A stretch of DNA of 64,000 nt from CAZGMN01 sp964645765 (GCA_964645765.1 CAZYBE010000010.1:1-64000); one strand, 5' to 3'. Shown: positions 43,689 through 53,238, counted from the stretch's first letter. Notes: generated by a model from the sequence alone, not told the origin. Numbers and translations are program-made.

Positions 43689-45419
43689 TTACGTTGATCT
43701 TTTCTCCTTCTTTTTCTCCATCTCATCTTTGATTTTCTTCAGCTGCGCTTCATAGTAAGCTGTATTGTATCCCTCATCAATTTCAAGGGCCTTCTGCTGG
43801 GCCTTCAGGGCCTCTTCGAGCCTATCCATGTTGAGATAGACGAAGGCCAGGGAGTCCCAGATGATCGACACGCTATTCATCTCAACGGCTTTCTTGGCCA
43901 TTTCAAGAGCACTGTCCAGATTCTTCTTGTGAGTTGCCCAAAACTTGGCGTAGTTGGACAGGGTGTAAGCATCATCCTGATGCTTCTTGATAAACTCAGG
44001 GCCGAAGAGCTCAAGTGCTCTTTCCGGTTTTTCCGCACGGATGAGAACACTAGCGGCGGACTGCACAATATAGTCATCATCTGGCTTCAGTTTAAGAGCG
44101 GCCTCCAAGGCGCTTAGCGCGCTGTCCGTGTTCTGCTTCTTTCCAGTCCAGAAACGGGCATAGGTCATCAGGCTCATGGCATTGTTTTGATTGGCCTTGA
44201 CGAACTCGGGGCCGAATATCTCCAGGGCTTTTTCCGGTTTGCCATTCTCCAAGCAGATTTCAGCTCCGGTCTGACGAAAATAGGCGTTGTCAGGATTCAG
44301 CTTGACCGCTGTCTCCATCATTTTTTCGGCGCTGTCCATGTTCGTCTTCTGCTGCATCCAGAACCTGGCGTAATCCATCAAGGCATATCCCCAGCTCGCC
44401 ACTTGGTTTTCGATGAATTCCTTGCCGTAGACCGAATCGATCATGGCCTGGTCCCCTTTGAGCGAATAGAGCTGAGCCCGGTTGTAGGCAGTACGCGTAT
44501 AGTCAAAGCCTTGAATCTGCTCAGCCATTTCTAGCCCGCGGTCGATATTTTCCTTTTCACGGATAACTCTCAAGACATAATAATAGCGGAACCAGGGATT
44601 TTCAGGATATTTTGCCACCAAGTCTTCCAAAAACTTGAACGCCTCCTCTTTGGCCGGGGAAAGGTAATAAAACGAGGCCAGATTCATATAGGCTGTCTTC
44701 AAGAGCTTGCTCTCTGGATATTTTTGAACGAAGACCTTGAGAGGATCCGGATTTCTTTTGACTCCTCTGGCATACAGGGCTGCCTGGCTCACGGAGAACT
44801 CTGCAAATTCTGTGCAGGAGACTTGATCCTTGCCGTATTCGGTCATACCCATTTTGCCTTGAGGATCAACAGCAATGACCTCCTTGAAGAGGGCAAGGGC
44901 CTTTTCCTCGTTGAACCGGTCACCATACTTCCTGGCCAGCTTGGTGATCACCTGGACATTTTTAGGTTCTTTAGCATGCTGTTCGGAAAGGGATTTAAAT
45001 GTATCAACTCCTTGCAGGACTTTGAGAACTCTCTCATGAAATCTTTCTGGAGGCGGGCTGTAGCGGTAGATCCAATCAACCTCGTTACCGTCCCTGTCCA
45101 CGAAAAGGAGGAAGGGCGTTCCCTGGACCTTGAATTTCTTAAAGATTTCTTCCCCGACTTTATCCCCCCGAGGCGCCCGGTAAAGGACGAAGTTGTCTTC
45201 TAAAAATTTTCCGAATTTTGGATTTTCGTAATACTGCTGAACCAGCAGTAAACAGCTCCCTCAGCCGCCCGCCTGGTGAAAATCGACGAGGAGAAGTTTG
45301 CCTTGAGCCTTGGCCTTGGCCAGGGCATCGTCGACAGAGCCTGTTAGCCACGTCTGGGCTTGGACGGCCAGGGAGGAAACAAAAAAGAACAGAAAGCAGA
45401 GCGTCAGGACCTTTTTCAT
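43689..45419 (-). CDS. Exported selenoprotein: Sec thioredoxin-like domain + TPR (paralog 3)
   Basis: One 576-residue gene when the TGA at 45263-45261 is read as Sec53. It has a signal peptide (MKKVLTLCFLFFFVSSLAVQAQ) and a thioredoxin-like site LLLVDFHQAGG then U-G-S-C (U53, C56). LLLVQQYYENPKF and the cis-Pro VQGTPFLLFVDRDG follow. It has a longer TPR tail than the other two, with repeated KPEKALEIFGPEF / KPERALELFGPEF units and FW-containing helices. ATG 45419 lies five bases after GGAGG. The body diverges well from paralogs 1 and 2, yet the TGA, U-x-x-C site and hairpin are kept. Likely periplasmic; partner unknown. Confidence 0.88.
45233..45263 (-). promoter_or_regulatory. In-frame UGA plus SECIS-like hairpin of selenoprotein 3
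   Basis: On the minus strand the TGA (45263-45261) is followed after 11 nt by ACTGCTGGTTCAGCAGT (45249-45233): the same 7-bp stem as the paralogs with loop GTT instead of GGT, extended by one T-A pair. The intervening bases GGGAGCTGTTT differ. Confidence 0.72.
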
Positions 45420-45465
45420 TTTAACCTCCCTTCTGATTCGCGGGCTCATGATAAATCTTGTAAAA

Positions 45466-45494
45466 AGCATATTAAATAAATTGAAAATAGTCAA
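45466..45494 (-). promoter_or_regulatory. Probable promoter of selenoprotein gene 3
   Basis: On the minus strand, TTGACT (45494-45489), 17-bp spacer, TATGCT (45471-45466). The leader to ATG 45419 would be about 40 bases. Confidence 0.55.
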
Positions 45495-45512
45495 TAAATT
45501 TACTCTATGAGA

Positions 45513-45731
45513 TTACCAAACCCAGAGGAAATTGTCTTTGAATCTCCTGAATTTTGTTGCCTTGAGGTCGGCAATGGCTTCTGAGAAATCCTCGAATTTT
45601 ATCGGGACCGGATCCATGACCCTGAGAAAAACAGGCTGGACTTCCCCTTCCTTAAAGATGCATGGGCTCCGCTCCGTTTCGCTCTGTGATCCTATTCATC
45701 CGCCAGGTTTGGGAGCTTGGGATTTTATGGC
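45513..45731 (-). pseudogene. Degenerate ORF remnant
   Basis: On the minus strand a frame of 73 codons ends KFRRFKDNFLWVW and contains one TGA (45698-45696) in a context reading P-G-G-stop-I-G-S. A TGG to TGA change would explain the break. EVQPVFLRVMDPVPIKF resembles a beta-strand-rich domain but I cannot name it. No start or ribosome site is apparent. It occupies most of the 443-bp stretch between selenoprotein 3 and the Xre gene. It could also be chance. Confidence 0.35.
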
Positions 45732-45802
45732 CTATTTTATAAAAGGAAATCGTAGCACGAAACTCTAGCATAATATATTTTTATATTTTTTCAATCTTTT
45801 TC

Positions 45803-45850
45803 TTGACATATATAAGCTTATTTTATATTATTTATTTACCAAATAAATAA
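45803..45850 (+). promoter_or_regulatory. Promoter and palindromic operator of the Xre-M78 operon
   Basis: TTGACA (45803-45808), 17-bp spacer, TATTAT (45826-45831). A perfect inverted repeat with 10-bp arms TTATTTATTT and AAATAAATAA, separated by ACC (45828-45850), overlaps the -10 box and the start site. This placement fits autorepression by the Xre domain encoded just downstream. Confidence 0.65.
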
Positions 45851-45863
45851 TAAGGGAGGAATA

Positions 45864-47021
45864 ATGAAAGAAACAAAGTTAATTTCTTCTCTTTTAAAAA
45901 AAGAGAGAGAATCGCTTGGGTTCACTTTAAAAGAAGTTTCTGAAAAAATAGGATTCGCTCATTATCAAACCTTGAGAAATATCGAGTCAGGGGAAAGAGA
46001 GATTAAAGCCTGGGAATTGGCCAAACTATCAAATATTTATGGTCGTGAACTTAATTTCTTTTTATGGCCAGAGCAAAGGAAAGTGGAAGCTGAAATTTTG
46101 TGGAGAAATCCAGAACAAAGCACAAAGAAAGAAGAAATAAAGAGAAAATTCTTGTCTTTTTGCGAAAAATATAAAAACCTGCTTAAACTTTTAGGAGAGA
46201 AAGAACAAGAAAATAAAGAGCTACTTCTGCCTCTTTCCAAGAATAAGCTAATAAATCAAAATTCATTTGAATATATAACAAAAATAGCTTCTAATTATTT
46301 AAATTTACTCCAATTGGGAAGCCGACCAGCCTGCTCCTTGGCAAAAATTTTGGAAGAAAAAGTTGGAATAAAAATTATTCACTTAGAACTTGAACCCGGA
46401 ATCTCAGGAGGATCGACAGTTGGAGATTTTGGAATGGCCATTTTAATAAATGCCAATGATGCTCCTTGGCGGCGCAACTATGATTTAGGGCATGAATTCT
46501 TTCATTTAATCACTTGGAATCATTTTTCTTCTGAAGAAATTTATAAAAAAGACAAAAAAGGCAAAAATAGAATCGAACAATTAGCAGATGTCTTTGCCTC
46601 AGCTTTTTTGCTGCCAGAGGACGAGCTGAGGAATGAATTCCAAAAAAAAGCTGAGAAAAAAAATATCTCCTATTTAAATTTAGTTGAGATTGCCAGAGAA
46701 TTTGATGTATCGATTGAAGCCTTACTCTGGCGGCTTGTAAATCTTAATCTTATAAAAAAAGAGACGGTCCTGAACGAATTAGAAAAAGGAAATATAAAAG
46801 ATTTCGATAGAAAAGCCAGATCGACATATTGGGAAGGGGAAAAACCCTTCCTTTCTTCAAAATACATTTCTTTAGCAATTAAAGCTCTCCAGATGGGCAA
46901 AATTTCTAAGGCTAAATTTTCAGAATACATTGATAAAAAATTTAGTGAAGTTCCGTCATTCTTGAAGAAATACGGCTACGACGAAAACGAGGACTATTCT
47001 GTTGAATATAGTATTACTTGA
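45864..47021 (+). CDS. Xre helix-turn-helix + M78 (ImmA/IrrE-like) metallopeptidase
   Basis: A 385-residue protein. Residues 5-60 form an Xre-type HTH (LGFTLKEVSEKIGFAHYQTLRNIESGEREIKAWEL pattern). Residues 160-300 are an M78 peptidase domain with zinc motif GHEFFHLI (H-E-x-x-H) and a downstream E in LADVFASAFLLPEDEL. Family members cleave or control repressors and often serve as antitoxins (COG2856). GGGAGG lies four bases before the ATG. It overlaps the PIN-like gene by 20 bases. The A+T content is clearly higher than in the flanking genes, which suggests transfer. Confidence 0.88.
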   Translation: MKETKLISSLLKKERESLGFTLKEVSEKIGFAHYQTLRNIESGEREIKAWELAKLSNIYGRELNFFLWPEQRKVEAEILWRNPEQSTKKEEIKRKFLSFCEKYKNLLKLLGEKEQENKELLLPLSKNKLINQNSFEYITKIASNYLNLLQLGSRPACSLAKILEEKVGIKIIHLELEPGISGGSTVGDFGMAILINANDAPWRRNYDLGHEFFHLITWNHFSSEEIYKKDKKGKNRIEQLADVFASAFLLPEDELRNEFQKKAEKKNISYLNLVEIAREFDVSIEALLWRLVNLNLIKKETVLNELEKGNIKDFDRKARSTYWEGEKPFLSSKYISLAIKALQMGKISKAKFSEYIDKKFSEVPSFLKKYGYDENEDYSVEYSIT

Positions 47022-47517
47022 TGCCGATGTCATTATAGACCTTCACCGATTTAATATCTGGAACCAGATAACTTCAAAAAATAAAATCTATATTTCCTCA
47101 ATCATCCTTCGCCAAGAAGTGTATTATTATGAAGATTGTTATGGATTAAAACATAACATTGAATTAATGAAAGATGTTGGACATAAATTTACCGAAATAT
47201 CTGGATCTGTTGAGGAATTGAAAGAATTTTCAAAACAATTTGATAGAGTCTTTGAAGAAGAACTTCATTCCGGCGAAAAGGAAGCATTGAAAATTCTGCA
47301 GGATAATAAAAATATTCTCTTTTGTACATGCGACAAGGCGGCAATTAAAGCTATTGCCCTATTGGGAAAGAGAGAGCAAGGAATATCTTTCGAGAGATTA
47401 TTAAAGTCTAGTGGAATAAATAAAAAGGTCGAGCTTAAACACACTGAAAATTTTTTTAAAAAATATCTAGATGAAGGTAGTATAATGAGAATACAGAAGA
47501 TTGGAATTATTAAATAA
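47002..47517 (+). CDS. PIN-like domain protein, candidate toxin
   Basis: A 171-residue protein starting from TTG 47002, nine bases after GAGG and overlapping the Xre-M78 gene. PIN-type acidic residues are visible: LLDADVIIDLH at the N-terminus, E in LHSGEKEALKIL near the middle, and CTCDKAA after it. PIN domains are Mg-dependent RNases and many are toxins. Coupling to a COG2856 gene and the shared operator make a toxin-antitoxin unit likely. Confidence 0.75.
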   Translation: MNIVLLDADVIIDLHRFNIWNQITSKNKIYISSIILRQEVYYYEDCYGLKHNIELMKDVGHKFTEISGSVEELKEFSKQFDRVFEEELHSGEKEALKILQDNKNILFCTCDKAAIKAIALLGKREQGISFERLLKSSGINKKVELKHTENFFKKYLDEGSIMRIQKIGIIK

Positions 47518-47573
47518 TAGTCGTACAAGGAAGCCTATGGTCTATAAATAATCAAATTTAGAGGAGTAAATTC

Positions 47574-48296
47574 ATGATTTACCACCTGGGGACTTCAGGC
47601 TGGAGCTATGCTGACTGGAGAGGAAAATTCTATCCGGAAGAGTTGGCACAAAGGGAATGGCTCCCCTATTATGCCCAGCACTTCAGCACAGTGGAGATCA
47701 ACATGACCTTCTACCGCTTCCCCAGGCCTGAGACATTGAGAGGCTGGTTGGAAAAAACTCCTCCGGGATTTGCCTTCACTCTCAAGGCCAACCGCCAGAT
47801 CACTCATCTAAAAAAAATAAAGGGAGTCAAAAGCCAGGTCAGGTATTTTTACATCCTGGCCGATTCTCTTAGGGAAAAATTGGGGTGCATCCTTTTTCAG
47901 CTCCCTCCCTCTCTCATTTTTGACCTCGAGCTGCTCAAGGATTTCCTCTTGACCTTATCTCCTCAATACAAGAACGTCATCGAGTTCCGCCACGAAAGCT
48001 GGTACAGAGAAGAGGTCTATGAGCTCCTCCGAGCTCATAACGTTACACTCTGCGTCGTTTCCGCACCAGAGCTTCCTGACCATATCATTGAAACCTCGGA
48101 AATATCCTATTTCCGTTTTCACGGACGGATTGGATGGTATAAATACAATTATTCGGATGAAGAGTTAAAGGATTGGGCTGAGGAAATAAAAAAGACAAAA
48201 GCAAAAGAATGTTACGCCTACTTCAACAACGATTACCAAGCTTATGCAATCTGGAACTGCAAGAAGCTGAGCGAGTTTCTCCAGCTCTCCAAATAA
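47574..48296 (+). CDS. DUF72-family protein
   Basis: A 240-residue TIM-barrel-like protein of the DUF72 (YecE) family: GTSGWSYADWRGKFYPE, FSTVEINMTFYRFP, FTLKANRQITH, FQLPPSL, EFRHESW, YFRFHGR and YAYFNNDYQAYA at the end. The family function is unknown. Base composition is again like the main chromosome, so it is probably not part of the AT-rich module upstream. GAGGAG precedes the ATG. Confidence 0.92.
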   Translation: MIYHLGTSGWSYADWRGKFYPEELAQREWLPYYAQHFSTVEINMTFYRFPRPETLRGWLEKTPPGFAFTLKANRQITHLKKIKGVKSQVRYFYILADSLREKLGCILFQLPPSLIFDLELLKDFLLTLSPQYKNVIEFRHESWYREEVYELLRAHNVTLCVVSAPELPDHIIETSEISYFRFHGRIGWYKYNYSDEELKDWAEEIKKTKAKECYAYFNNDYQAYAIWNCKKLSEFLQLSK

Positions 48297-48363
48297 AAAT
48301 GGATTTAACATAAATAAATATTATGATATTCTAAAAATGTTAAGTTTAAGCAAGGAAAGGAAA

Positions 48364-48573
48364 ATGATAAAAGAAATTATCTTTCTTGTTGAAGAATCAC
48401 CAGAGGGAGGCTATGAAGCAAAATCATTAGGATATTCTATCTATACAGAGGCTGAAACCTTGGAAGCGCTAAAAGAGGCGGTAAAAGATGCAGTTCGTTG
48501 TCATTTTGAGGAGGCTAATACTCCGAAAGTCATCAGACTTCACTTGGTTAAAGAAGAAGTTATCACGTTATGA
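48364..48573 (+). CDS. hicB: HicB-like antitoxin
   Basis: A 69-residue protein with the partial RNase H-like HicB fold: IFLVEESPEGGYEAKSLGYSIYTEAETLEALKEAVKDAV. It lacks a separate DNA-binding tail, as many short HicB proteins do. ATG 48364 follows AAGGAAAGG; an ATG at 48337 is also in frame. Its TGA overlaps the ATG of hicA. Confidence 0.8.
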   Translation: MIKEIIFLVEESPEGGYEAKSLGYSIYTEAETLEALKEAVKDAVRCHFEEANTPKVIRLHLVKEEVITL

Positions 48574-48814
48574 AATTACCAAGGGATGTAAGCGGAGAGG
48601 AGCTAGGAAAAAAGCTGAAGAGTCTTGGTTTTTTAATTACTAGGCAAACAGGCAGCCACATGCGTTTTACAAAAGTTACAGAAAAGCGTTCATATCATAT
48701 TACATTCCAAAACATAGATTTCTAAAGCTAGGTACCTTGAATAATATATTGAAAGATGTGTCTAAATGCTTAGGAATAACCAGAGATGAGCTCATAAACA
48801 AATTGTGGGGATAG
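48570..48814 (+). pseudogene. hicA: hicA toxin gene, frameshifted
   Basis: The frame starts with ATG overlapping hicB and encodes KLPRDVSGEELGKKLKSLGF and RQTGSHMRFTK, the HicA RNA-binding fold with its catalytic His in G-S-H. It then meets a stop at 48723-48725. The next frame continues PKHRFLKLGTLNNILKD to 48814, the normal HicA end. One base is missing around 48707-48712 (ACATTCCAAAACAT where ATTCCAAAACAT would be in frame). The toxin is therefore either inactive or the base is a sequencing error. Confidence 0.75.
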
Positions 48815-48872
48815 ACTGGAAAATTAAGCCAACAGATAATATTCTCTGAAAAATTCAATCATATTGTACCGT

Positions 48873-50300
48873 TTACCTGACATCGTATCTGATGAATGAG
48901 AAAAAGGCGGCAGTGAAAAAAATCAGGTTAAAGATGAATAAAATAACAAAAAATCGAATCGTGCCCTTTAATCTCTCTATTAATGCTTCCTGTTGATACT
49001 GAAACCTGGGCCTGTCACTGACATCAATAGGCGAGTTCCAGATATCAATCGTCGGGTCTTTCTCTTTAAGAGAAGCCATTTTTTTCGTGGCATAATCGTC
49101 AAAAGCATGATCCCAGATTTGATAGACTCGATTAAAATAGGTCATATTCCTTATTCCCGTTGATGAAAGGTCTGTAGCCAGATAAGCAAAATCGGATAAA
49201 GGCGAAACCATTGAAATGTAAGTTGAAAGCCTTTGTTGAGCCGCTTGCTTACGGTCAAGCTCTTGCCGGATGAGGCCGGCTTTAGCTCCTTGAATCCGGT
49301 TGGCCTCAGTCCAGGCATTCTCAATCGCCTCGGTAAGTTCCTGGTAAGCCTTTTTGAATCCAGAGTCCTGGGCGATCTTTCTTTTTATTTCGGCTTCGCT
49401 TAGACTCTCGGCTAAAAATGGATATTTCTTATACATCTCAAGCCTTCTCTCCTGTGACAATTTTCTTCCCACATCATCCCTTTCGACCTGCGTCAGCCTA
49501 AAGACTTCTCTATCTACTTTAATCCTTGACGGTGTCTTCGCCAGAAAAGAAGCGACATAGGGACTCAGGTTAGGGATGATGAGAATCAAGAGAACCCAGA
49601 TAAAAAGCGAAGTCATGATCGAGGAGGAACTCGAGTGATGTCGGGAAGAAATAAAAACTCCAAGGCAGTAGAACAAGGTAAAGTAGATGAACGAAGCCAA
49701 AAAAATCAAGGCAAAAGCTCCCCAGTCAGCTCCTTGCCAATTAACCCCGGGATTTAAAAGAATGATAAGCAAACCTATCAGCAAAGAAAAAACAAAAGGG
49801 ATGAGAAGAGTCAGGCTCCCCCCGATTATTTTGCCGAGGATCATCTTCGACCTTGAAAGCTTATTGGAAAGCATCAATTTCAGAGTCCCGTCTTCTTTCT
49901 CACCGCTGATCGAATCATAAGAAAAAAGAAGAGCGACCAAACTCAAAAGGATGGTCACGATGAAAACTAAGTCTATCAGAGGAAACATCACAGGCAGAGG
50001 GTCATTATCAAATCGGTCGATATTCGTATCAGATGAGAGTCCTCTTATCAGAGAATAAAAGGCGAGCGGAGGCTGGGAGGGAGAAATGACAGCTCCGATT
50101 CGATTAAAGTGCGCATATTTTCCTAGATAATTCTCTATCTCTCTCTGCCTGAGAGAATACTCGTCCAGCCTTCGCAGATAATCATCAGTCAAGATGAAAG
50201 CCGTAAAACTGACGATGACCAGGAGAAGGACAAAAGTCACAAGAAATCGAAAAGAAAAGATATTGTTTAGAATTTCCTTCTTGATAACTGTCTTTAGCAT
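48873..50300 (-). CDS. ABC-2 type permease, array member 1
   Basis: A 475-residue permease: N-terminal KKEILNNIFSFRFLV before helix 1, an outer domain, helix 2, and the cytoplasmic signature SISGEKEDGTLKLMLSNKLSRSKMILGK. Three or four helices follow, then a helical outer domain of about 170 residues (SPLSDFAYLATDLSSTG) and a last helix ending FSFIRYDVR. This layout is that of permeases with a DUF3526-like outer domain. It is the last gene of a minus-strand array. AGGAAA precedes the ATG. Confidence 0.88.
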   Translation of the reverse strand: MLKTVIKKEILNNIFSFRFLVTFVLLLVIVSFTAFILTDDYLRRLDEYSLRQREIENYLGKYAHFNRIGAVISPSQPPLAFYSLIRGLSSDTNIDRFDNDPLPVMFPLIDLVFIVTILLSLVALLFSYDSISGEKEDGTLKLMLSNKLSRSKMILGKIIGGSLTLLIPFVFSLLIGLLIILLNPGVNWQGADWGAFALIFLASFIYFTLFYCLGVFISSRHHSSSSSIMTSLFIWVLLILIIPNLSPYVASFLAKTPSRIKVDREVFRLTQVERDDVGRKLSQERRLEMYKKYPFLAESLSEAEIKRKIAQDSGFKKAYQELTEAIENAWTEANRIQGAKAGLIRQELDRKQAAQQRLSTYISMVSPLSDFAYLATDLSSTGIRNMTYFNRVYQIWDHAFDDYATKKMASLKEKDPTIDIWNSPIDVSDRPRFQYQQEALIERLKGTIRFFVILFIFNLIFFTAAFFSFIRYDVR

Positions 50301-50401
50301 CTTATTTCCTCATAAATGCCAGATGGCTCTTTACTCCGATAACTTCAAAATAACCTGCGATGGCCACCCTCACTTGGCTTCTCATTATTCCCAGCTTGCA
50401 T

Positions 50402-51646
50402 CTACCTGACGTCATATCTTACAAAAATAAAATAATTTAAAGCGAAAAAGAGAATGTTAAAAAAGATAAGCCAGGCTGAATCAAACAATGCACCCCCGGC
50501 CAAAACTTCAGATACAGACCTGTAGCGATAGTTGAAGCTGGGATATTCCTTTTTACCAGAACCCATATCGGAAAAAATTATATTCTTATGCTGAATGACC
50601 TCTTTTTTGAAATTATCCTCTTCTCCAATCCCGGTGCCCGCTATCTCCGTCACAGCATAGACGAAGCTTGCCACAGGAGAGACACGGTTAATATTTTTGG
50701 AGAGACGAATCAGACTTCGAAATTTATTCCTGTAATTCTCCTCCAACTTATCTATCTCATCGTGAATGGCTTGATAATGCCCTCGCCAGTCGGCTTTTCC
50801 TCCACTTCTTTCTTCAAGAGCTAAAAGCACTTCTCTTGTCCAGACTTGCACCCTTTTCTCGCTTAAAGCCCTGACCGAAGGGACATCCACCATCTGTCTG
50901 GCTAAAAGAGTACCCAGATTCGGAATGACAAAGACAAGGATGGCCCAGATAAAGAGAAGAATTACAATTGATATCGCCGCTCGCTGAGTCAAAGAAGAGA
51001 TGAGAATCCCGAGGCTGAGGAAAAGGGCAATATAAATGAGAGTCAGTGCCAGGATAATGACTAACTTGACGAGGCTGCCAGAAGAAAAACGAACCTGGGG
51101 ATCCAGGTTTAAAAGGGCAAAACCTAAAAGCGTGACCAAAAGAAAGGGAACGGCAAGGCTGAGGAAATTTCCGAGCCATTTGCCGACCAAAACTTTTGCC
51201 CGCGATAAAGGATTGGAAAGCATTAACTTTAAAGTTCCTCTCTCCCTCTCCTGACTGACCTGGTCAAAACCAAAGAGAAGGGCGACAAGCGAGAGGACGA
51301 CTCTGACAACATAGAGAAAATCAGGGGTTGGGAAAAAAGAGAAAATGATGTTGCCAGATACCTGACCTGCTCTTGCCGTCACTCCGATAACAGAGATCTC
51401 AAATGAGCGGGTCATGGCATCATCCAACCCTTTGGCAAAGATTGAAAGAGGATTGGGCGGAATGACAGCAATCGGCTCAGTCGGTTTTGGCTTGATGAGG
51501 TTATAATCAGCTAAGCGCTGTTTGTAATCGCGGTGCATGATGAAAAAACTGGTAAAAATCAGGATGGCCGTTAAAAGGATGACGATGAAAAACTTGTAAC
51601 TTAAAAGATTAGAGACTATCTCTTTCTTTGCGACTGTCCAGGTCAT
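50402..51646 (-). CDS. ABC-2 type permease, array member 2
   Basis: A 414-residue paralog: VAKKEIVSNLLSYKFFIV, QVSQERERGTLKLMLSNPLSRAKVLVGK (SQERE replaces SGEKE), outer-domain motif SPVASFVYAVTEIAGTG and tail YFIFVRYDVR. The first outer loop is shorter than in member 1 (PKPTEPIAVIPPNPLSIFAKG). GAGGG precedes the ATG. Confidence 0.88.
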   Translation of the reverse strand: MTWTVAKKEIVSNLLSYKFFIVILLTAILIFTSFFIMHRDYKQRLADYNLIKPKPTEPIAVIPPNPLSIFAKGLDDAMTRSFEISVIGVTARAGQVSGNIIFSFFPTPDFLYVVRVVLSLVALLFGFDQVSQERERGTLKLMLSNPLSRAKVLVGKWLGNFLSLAVPFLLVTLLGFALLNLDPQVRFSSGSLVKLVIILALTLIYIALFLSLGILISSLTQRAAISIVILLFIWAILVFVIPNLGTLLARQMVDVPSVRALSEKRVQVWTREVLLALEERSGGKADWRGHYQAIHDEIDKLEENYRNKFRSLIRLSKNINRVSPVASFVYAVTEIAGTGIGEEDNFKKEVIQHKNIIFSDMGSGKKEYPSFNYRYRSVSEVLAGGALFDSAWLIFFNILFFALNYFIFVRYDVR

Positions 51647-51776
51647 TTTTTAATCCCTCACAGATATATTTTCCATTTTTAATATCGATATCTTGGTCAT
51701 CGAAACTCAAATCTCAATGAAGAAGTTTTTTGAATTATTCCCGAACTGAAAAATATCTGTAAATACTCCAAAGAAA

Positions 51777-53213
51777 TCATCTCACATCATACCTTATGAA
51801 CAAAAAATATGAGCCCATAAAAAACGCCAATCCCATGAAGGTTAGCCAGATGAAATCAGGAAATATAGATTGAAAAAAGGATATTTTAAAAGGATTAAAC
51901 TCAAATAACAGAACATCTTCTTTTTTTAATAAATTTTTTCCTGGGATATTGCCGATCACTGTGTTCGGCACTTTGCCTTTGAAGGCCGGTTCCACCTGAA
52001 CCGAGTCATTAATAAAACTGTCAAACAACTCTTCCACAAGAAACTTTTGGCGAAATTTTGATTTATTAAAAAAATCTTCTTTGAGAGCATCAGACGTGCC
52101 GCAGATCGAGCTGAAGATATACCTGAAAGAGGAAAGGGGCGATATTCTTGATATAAGCGAAGTCATTCTTTTTTGACCCAGCCTTCTCTTATTGAAATCC
52201 TCCTCTATGGAACCAATCTGGCTTTCAAACTTTTTATCCAGTTCAACCATGATTGGAGCTCTCAAAGCGGCATACTCGCTCCACAGGCTTTCATTGCCGG
52301 GATTGACCATGTATTTCTGATAAATATCCTTGAGCCCTTCGGATTTTTCCTTCTTATATTCCTCTATCTTACTCTTGACAATTTTCTCATGAACATAATC
52401 TGATTCCACCGGTTTTAGAATAGGGCCAACAAGCTGTGAGAGGCTGGGGATAATCAAAACGAAAAATATCCAGAAAAAGAAGGATGTGGCCAGACTTGTC
52501 TTGGAATTCGGTGTTAAACAAGAAATAAGGAGGCCAAAGGAAATAAGCGCAAAAATAAAGAGCAGTGATGGGATGAGGAGTAAAAGGCTTCTGCCAAGAA
52601 TTTCCCCTTTGAGGAAGCTCATGTTCATCAATCCCAGGATGATCAATCCTATCAAGAAGCCTGTTAAAAGAGGGATGGATAAGATGATAAAATTGCCGAT
52701 CATCTTTCCTAACAAAAGTTTATAGCGAGAAACTCTATTAGAGAGAATCAATCTTAGAGTTCCAGACTCTTTTTCTCCGGATATGGCATTGTAAGTGAAG
52801 AATAGGGCTAAGATACTGAAGATAATGCCAATTATTTCCTCTAAGTCGACTCTTCCCAATATCGTGGAAAAGCCGCCTTCTTCCTGATAGCGATATTTTA
52901 GAAAGAATCTGTTGAATTCAACCGTTATCGGTATTTCTCTTTCTATTCCATTGGAGTAGACATAGAGAGGGGATGAGTCTCTAAATCCCAAAACCGGTGT
53001 CTCACCATTAACGATTTTACTCCAGGGAGCCTGTTGGAATTCTTCTTTGTATCTTTCCTTAAAAACAGACAGATTGCTCTTCATATCAGCAAAGGCTCTG
53101 TAATTGAGGAAAATGCTCAGCGGAATCAAGGTTAAAGCCACTAAGAACATCCCGATTGTCCGCGGAGATTTGATGTTCTCCAGAATTTCTATCTTGATAA
53201 AGTCGCGCAACAT
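51777..53213 (-). CDS. ABC-2 type permease, array member 3
   Basis: A 478-residue paralog: FIKIEILENIKSPRTIGMFLV, AISGEKESGTLRLILSNRVSRYKLLLGK, SPLSSFRYIFSSICGT and tail SYFLFIRYDVR. I use ATG 53213; an upstream in-frame TTG at 53228 is less likely. About 25 bases separate it from the preceding member, consistent with one transcript. Confidence 0.87.
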   Translation of the reverse strand: MLRDFIKIEILENIKSPRTIGMFLVALTLIPLSIFLNYRAFADMKSNLSVFKERYKEEFQQAPWSKIVNGETPVLGFRDSSPLYVYSNGIEREIPITVEFNRFFLKYRYQEEGGFSTILGRVDLEEIIGIIFSILALFFTYNAISGEKESGTLRLILSNRVSRYKLLLGKMIGNFIILSIPLLTGFLIGLIILGLMNMSFLKGEILGRSLLLLIPSLLFIFALISFGLLISCLTPNSKTSLATSFFFWIFFVLIIPSLSQLVGPILKPVESDYVHEKIVKSKIEEYKKEKSEGLKDIYQKYMVNPGNESLWSEYAALRAPIMVELDKKFESQIGSIEEDFNKRRLGQKRMTSLISRISPLSSFRYIFSSICGTSDALKEDFFNKSKFRQKFLVEELFDSFINDSVQVEPAFKGKVPNTVIGNIPGKNLLKKEDVLLFEFNPFKISFFQSIFPDFIWLTFMGLAFFMGSYFLFIRYDVR

Positions 53214-53238
53214 TTTTTTATTGCTCAATCATATAAAG

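Noticed and set aside
45532..45768. Plus-strand 78-codon frame between selenoprotein 3 and the Xre gene
   Set aside because: No ribosome site and no recognisable pattern; the minus-strand remnant in the same bases looks more protein-like.
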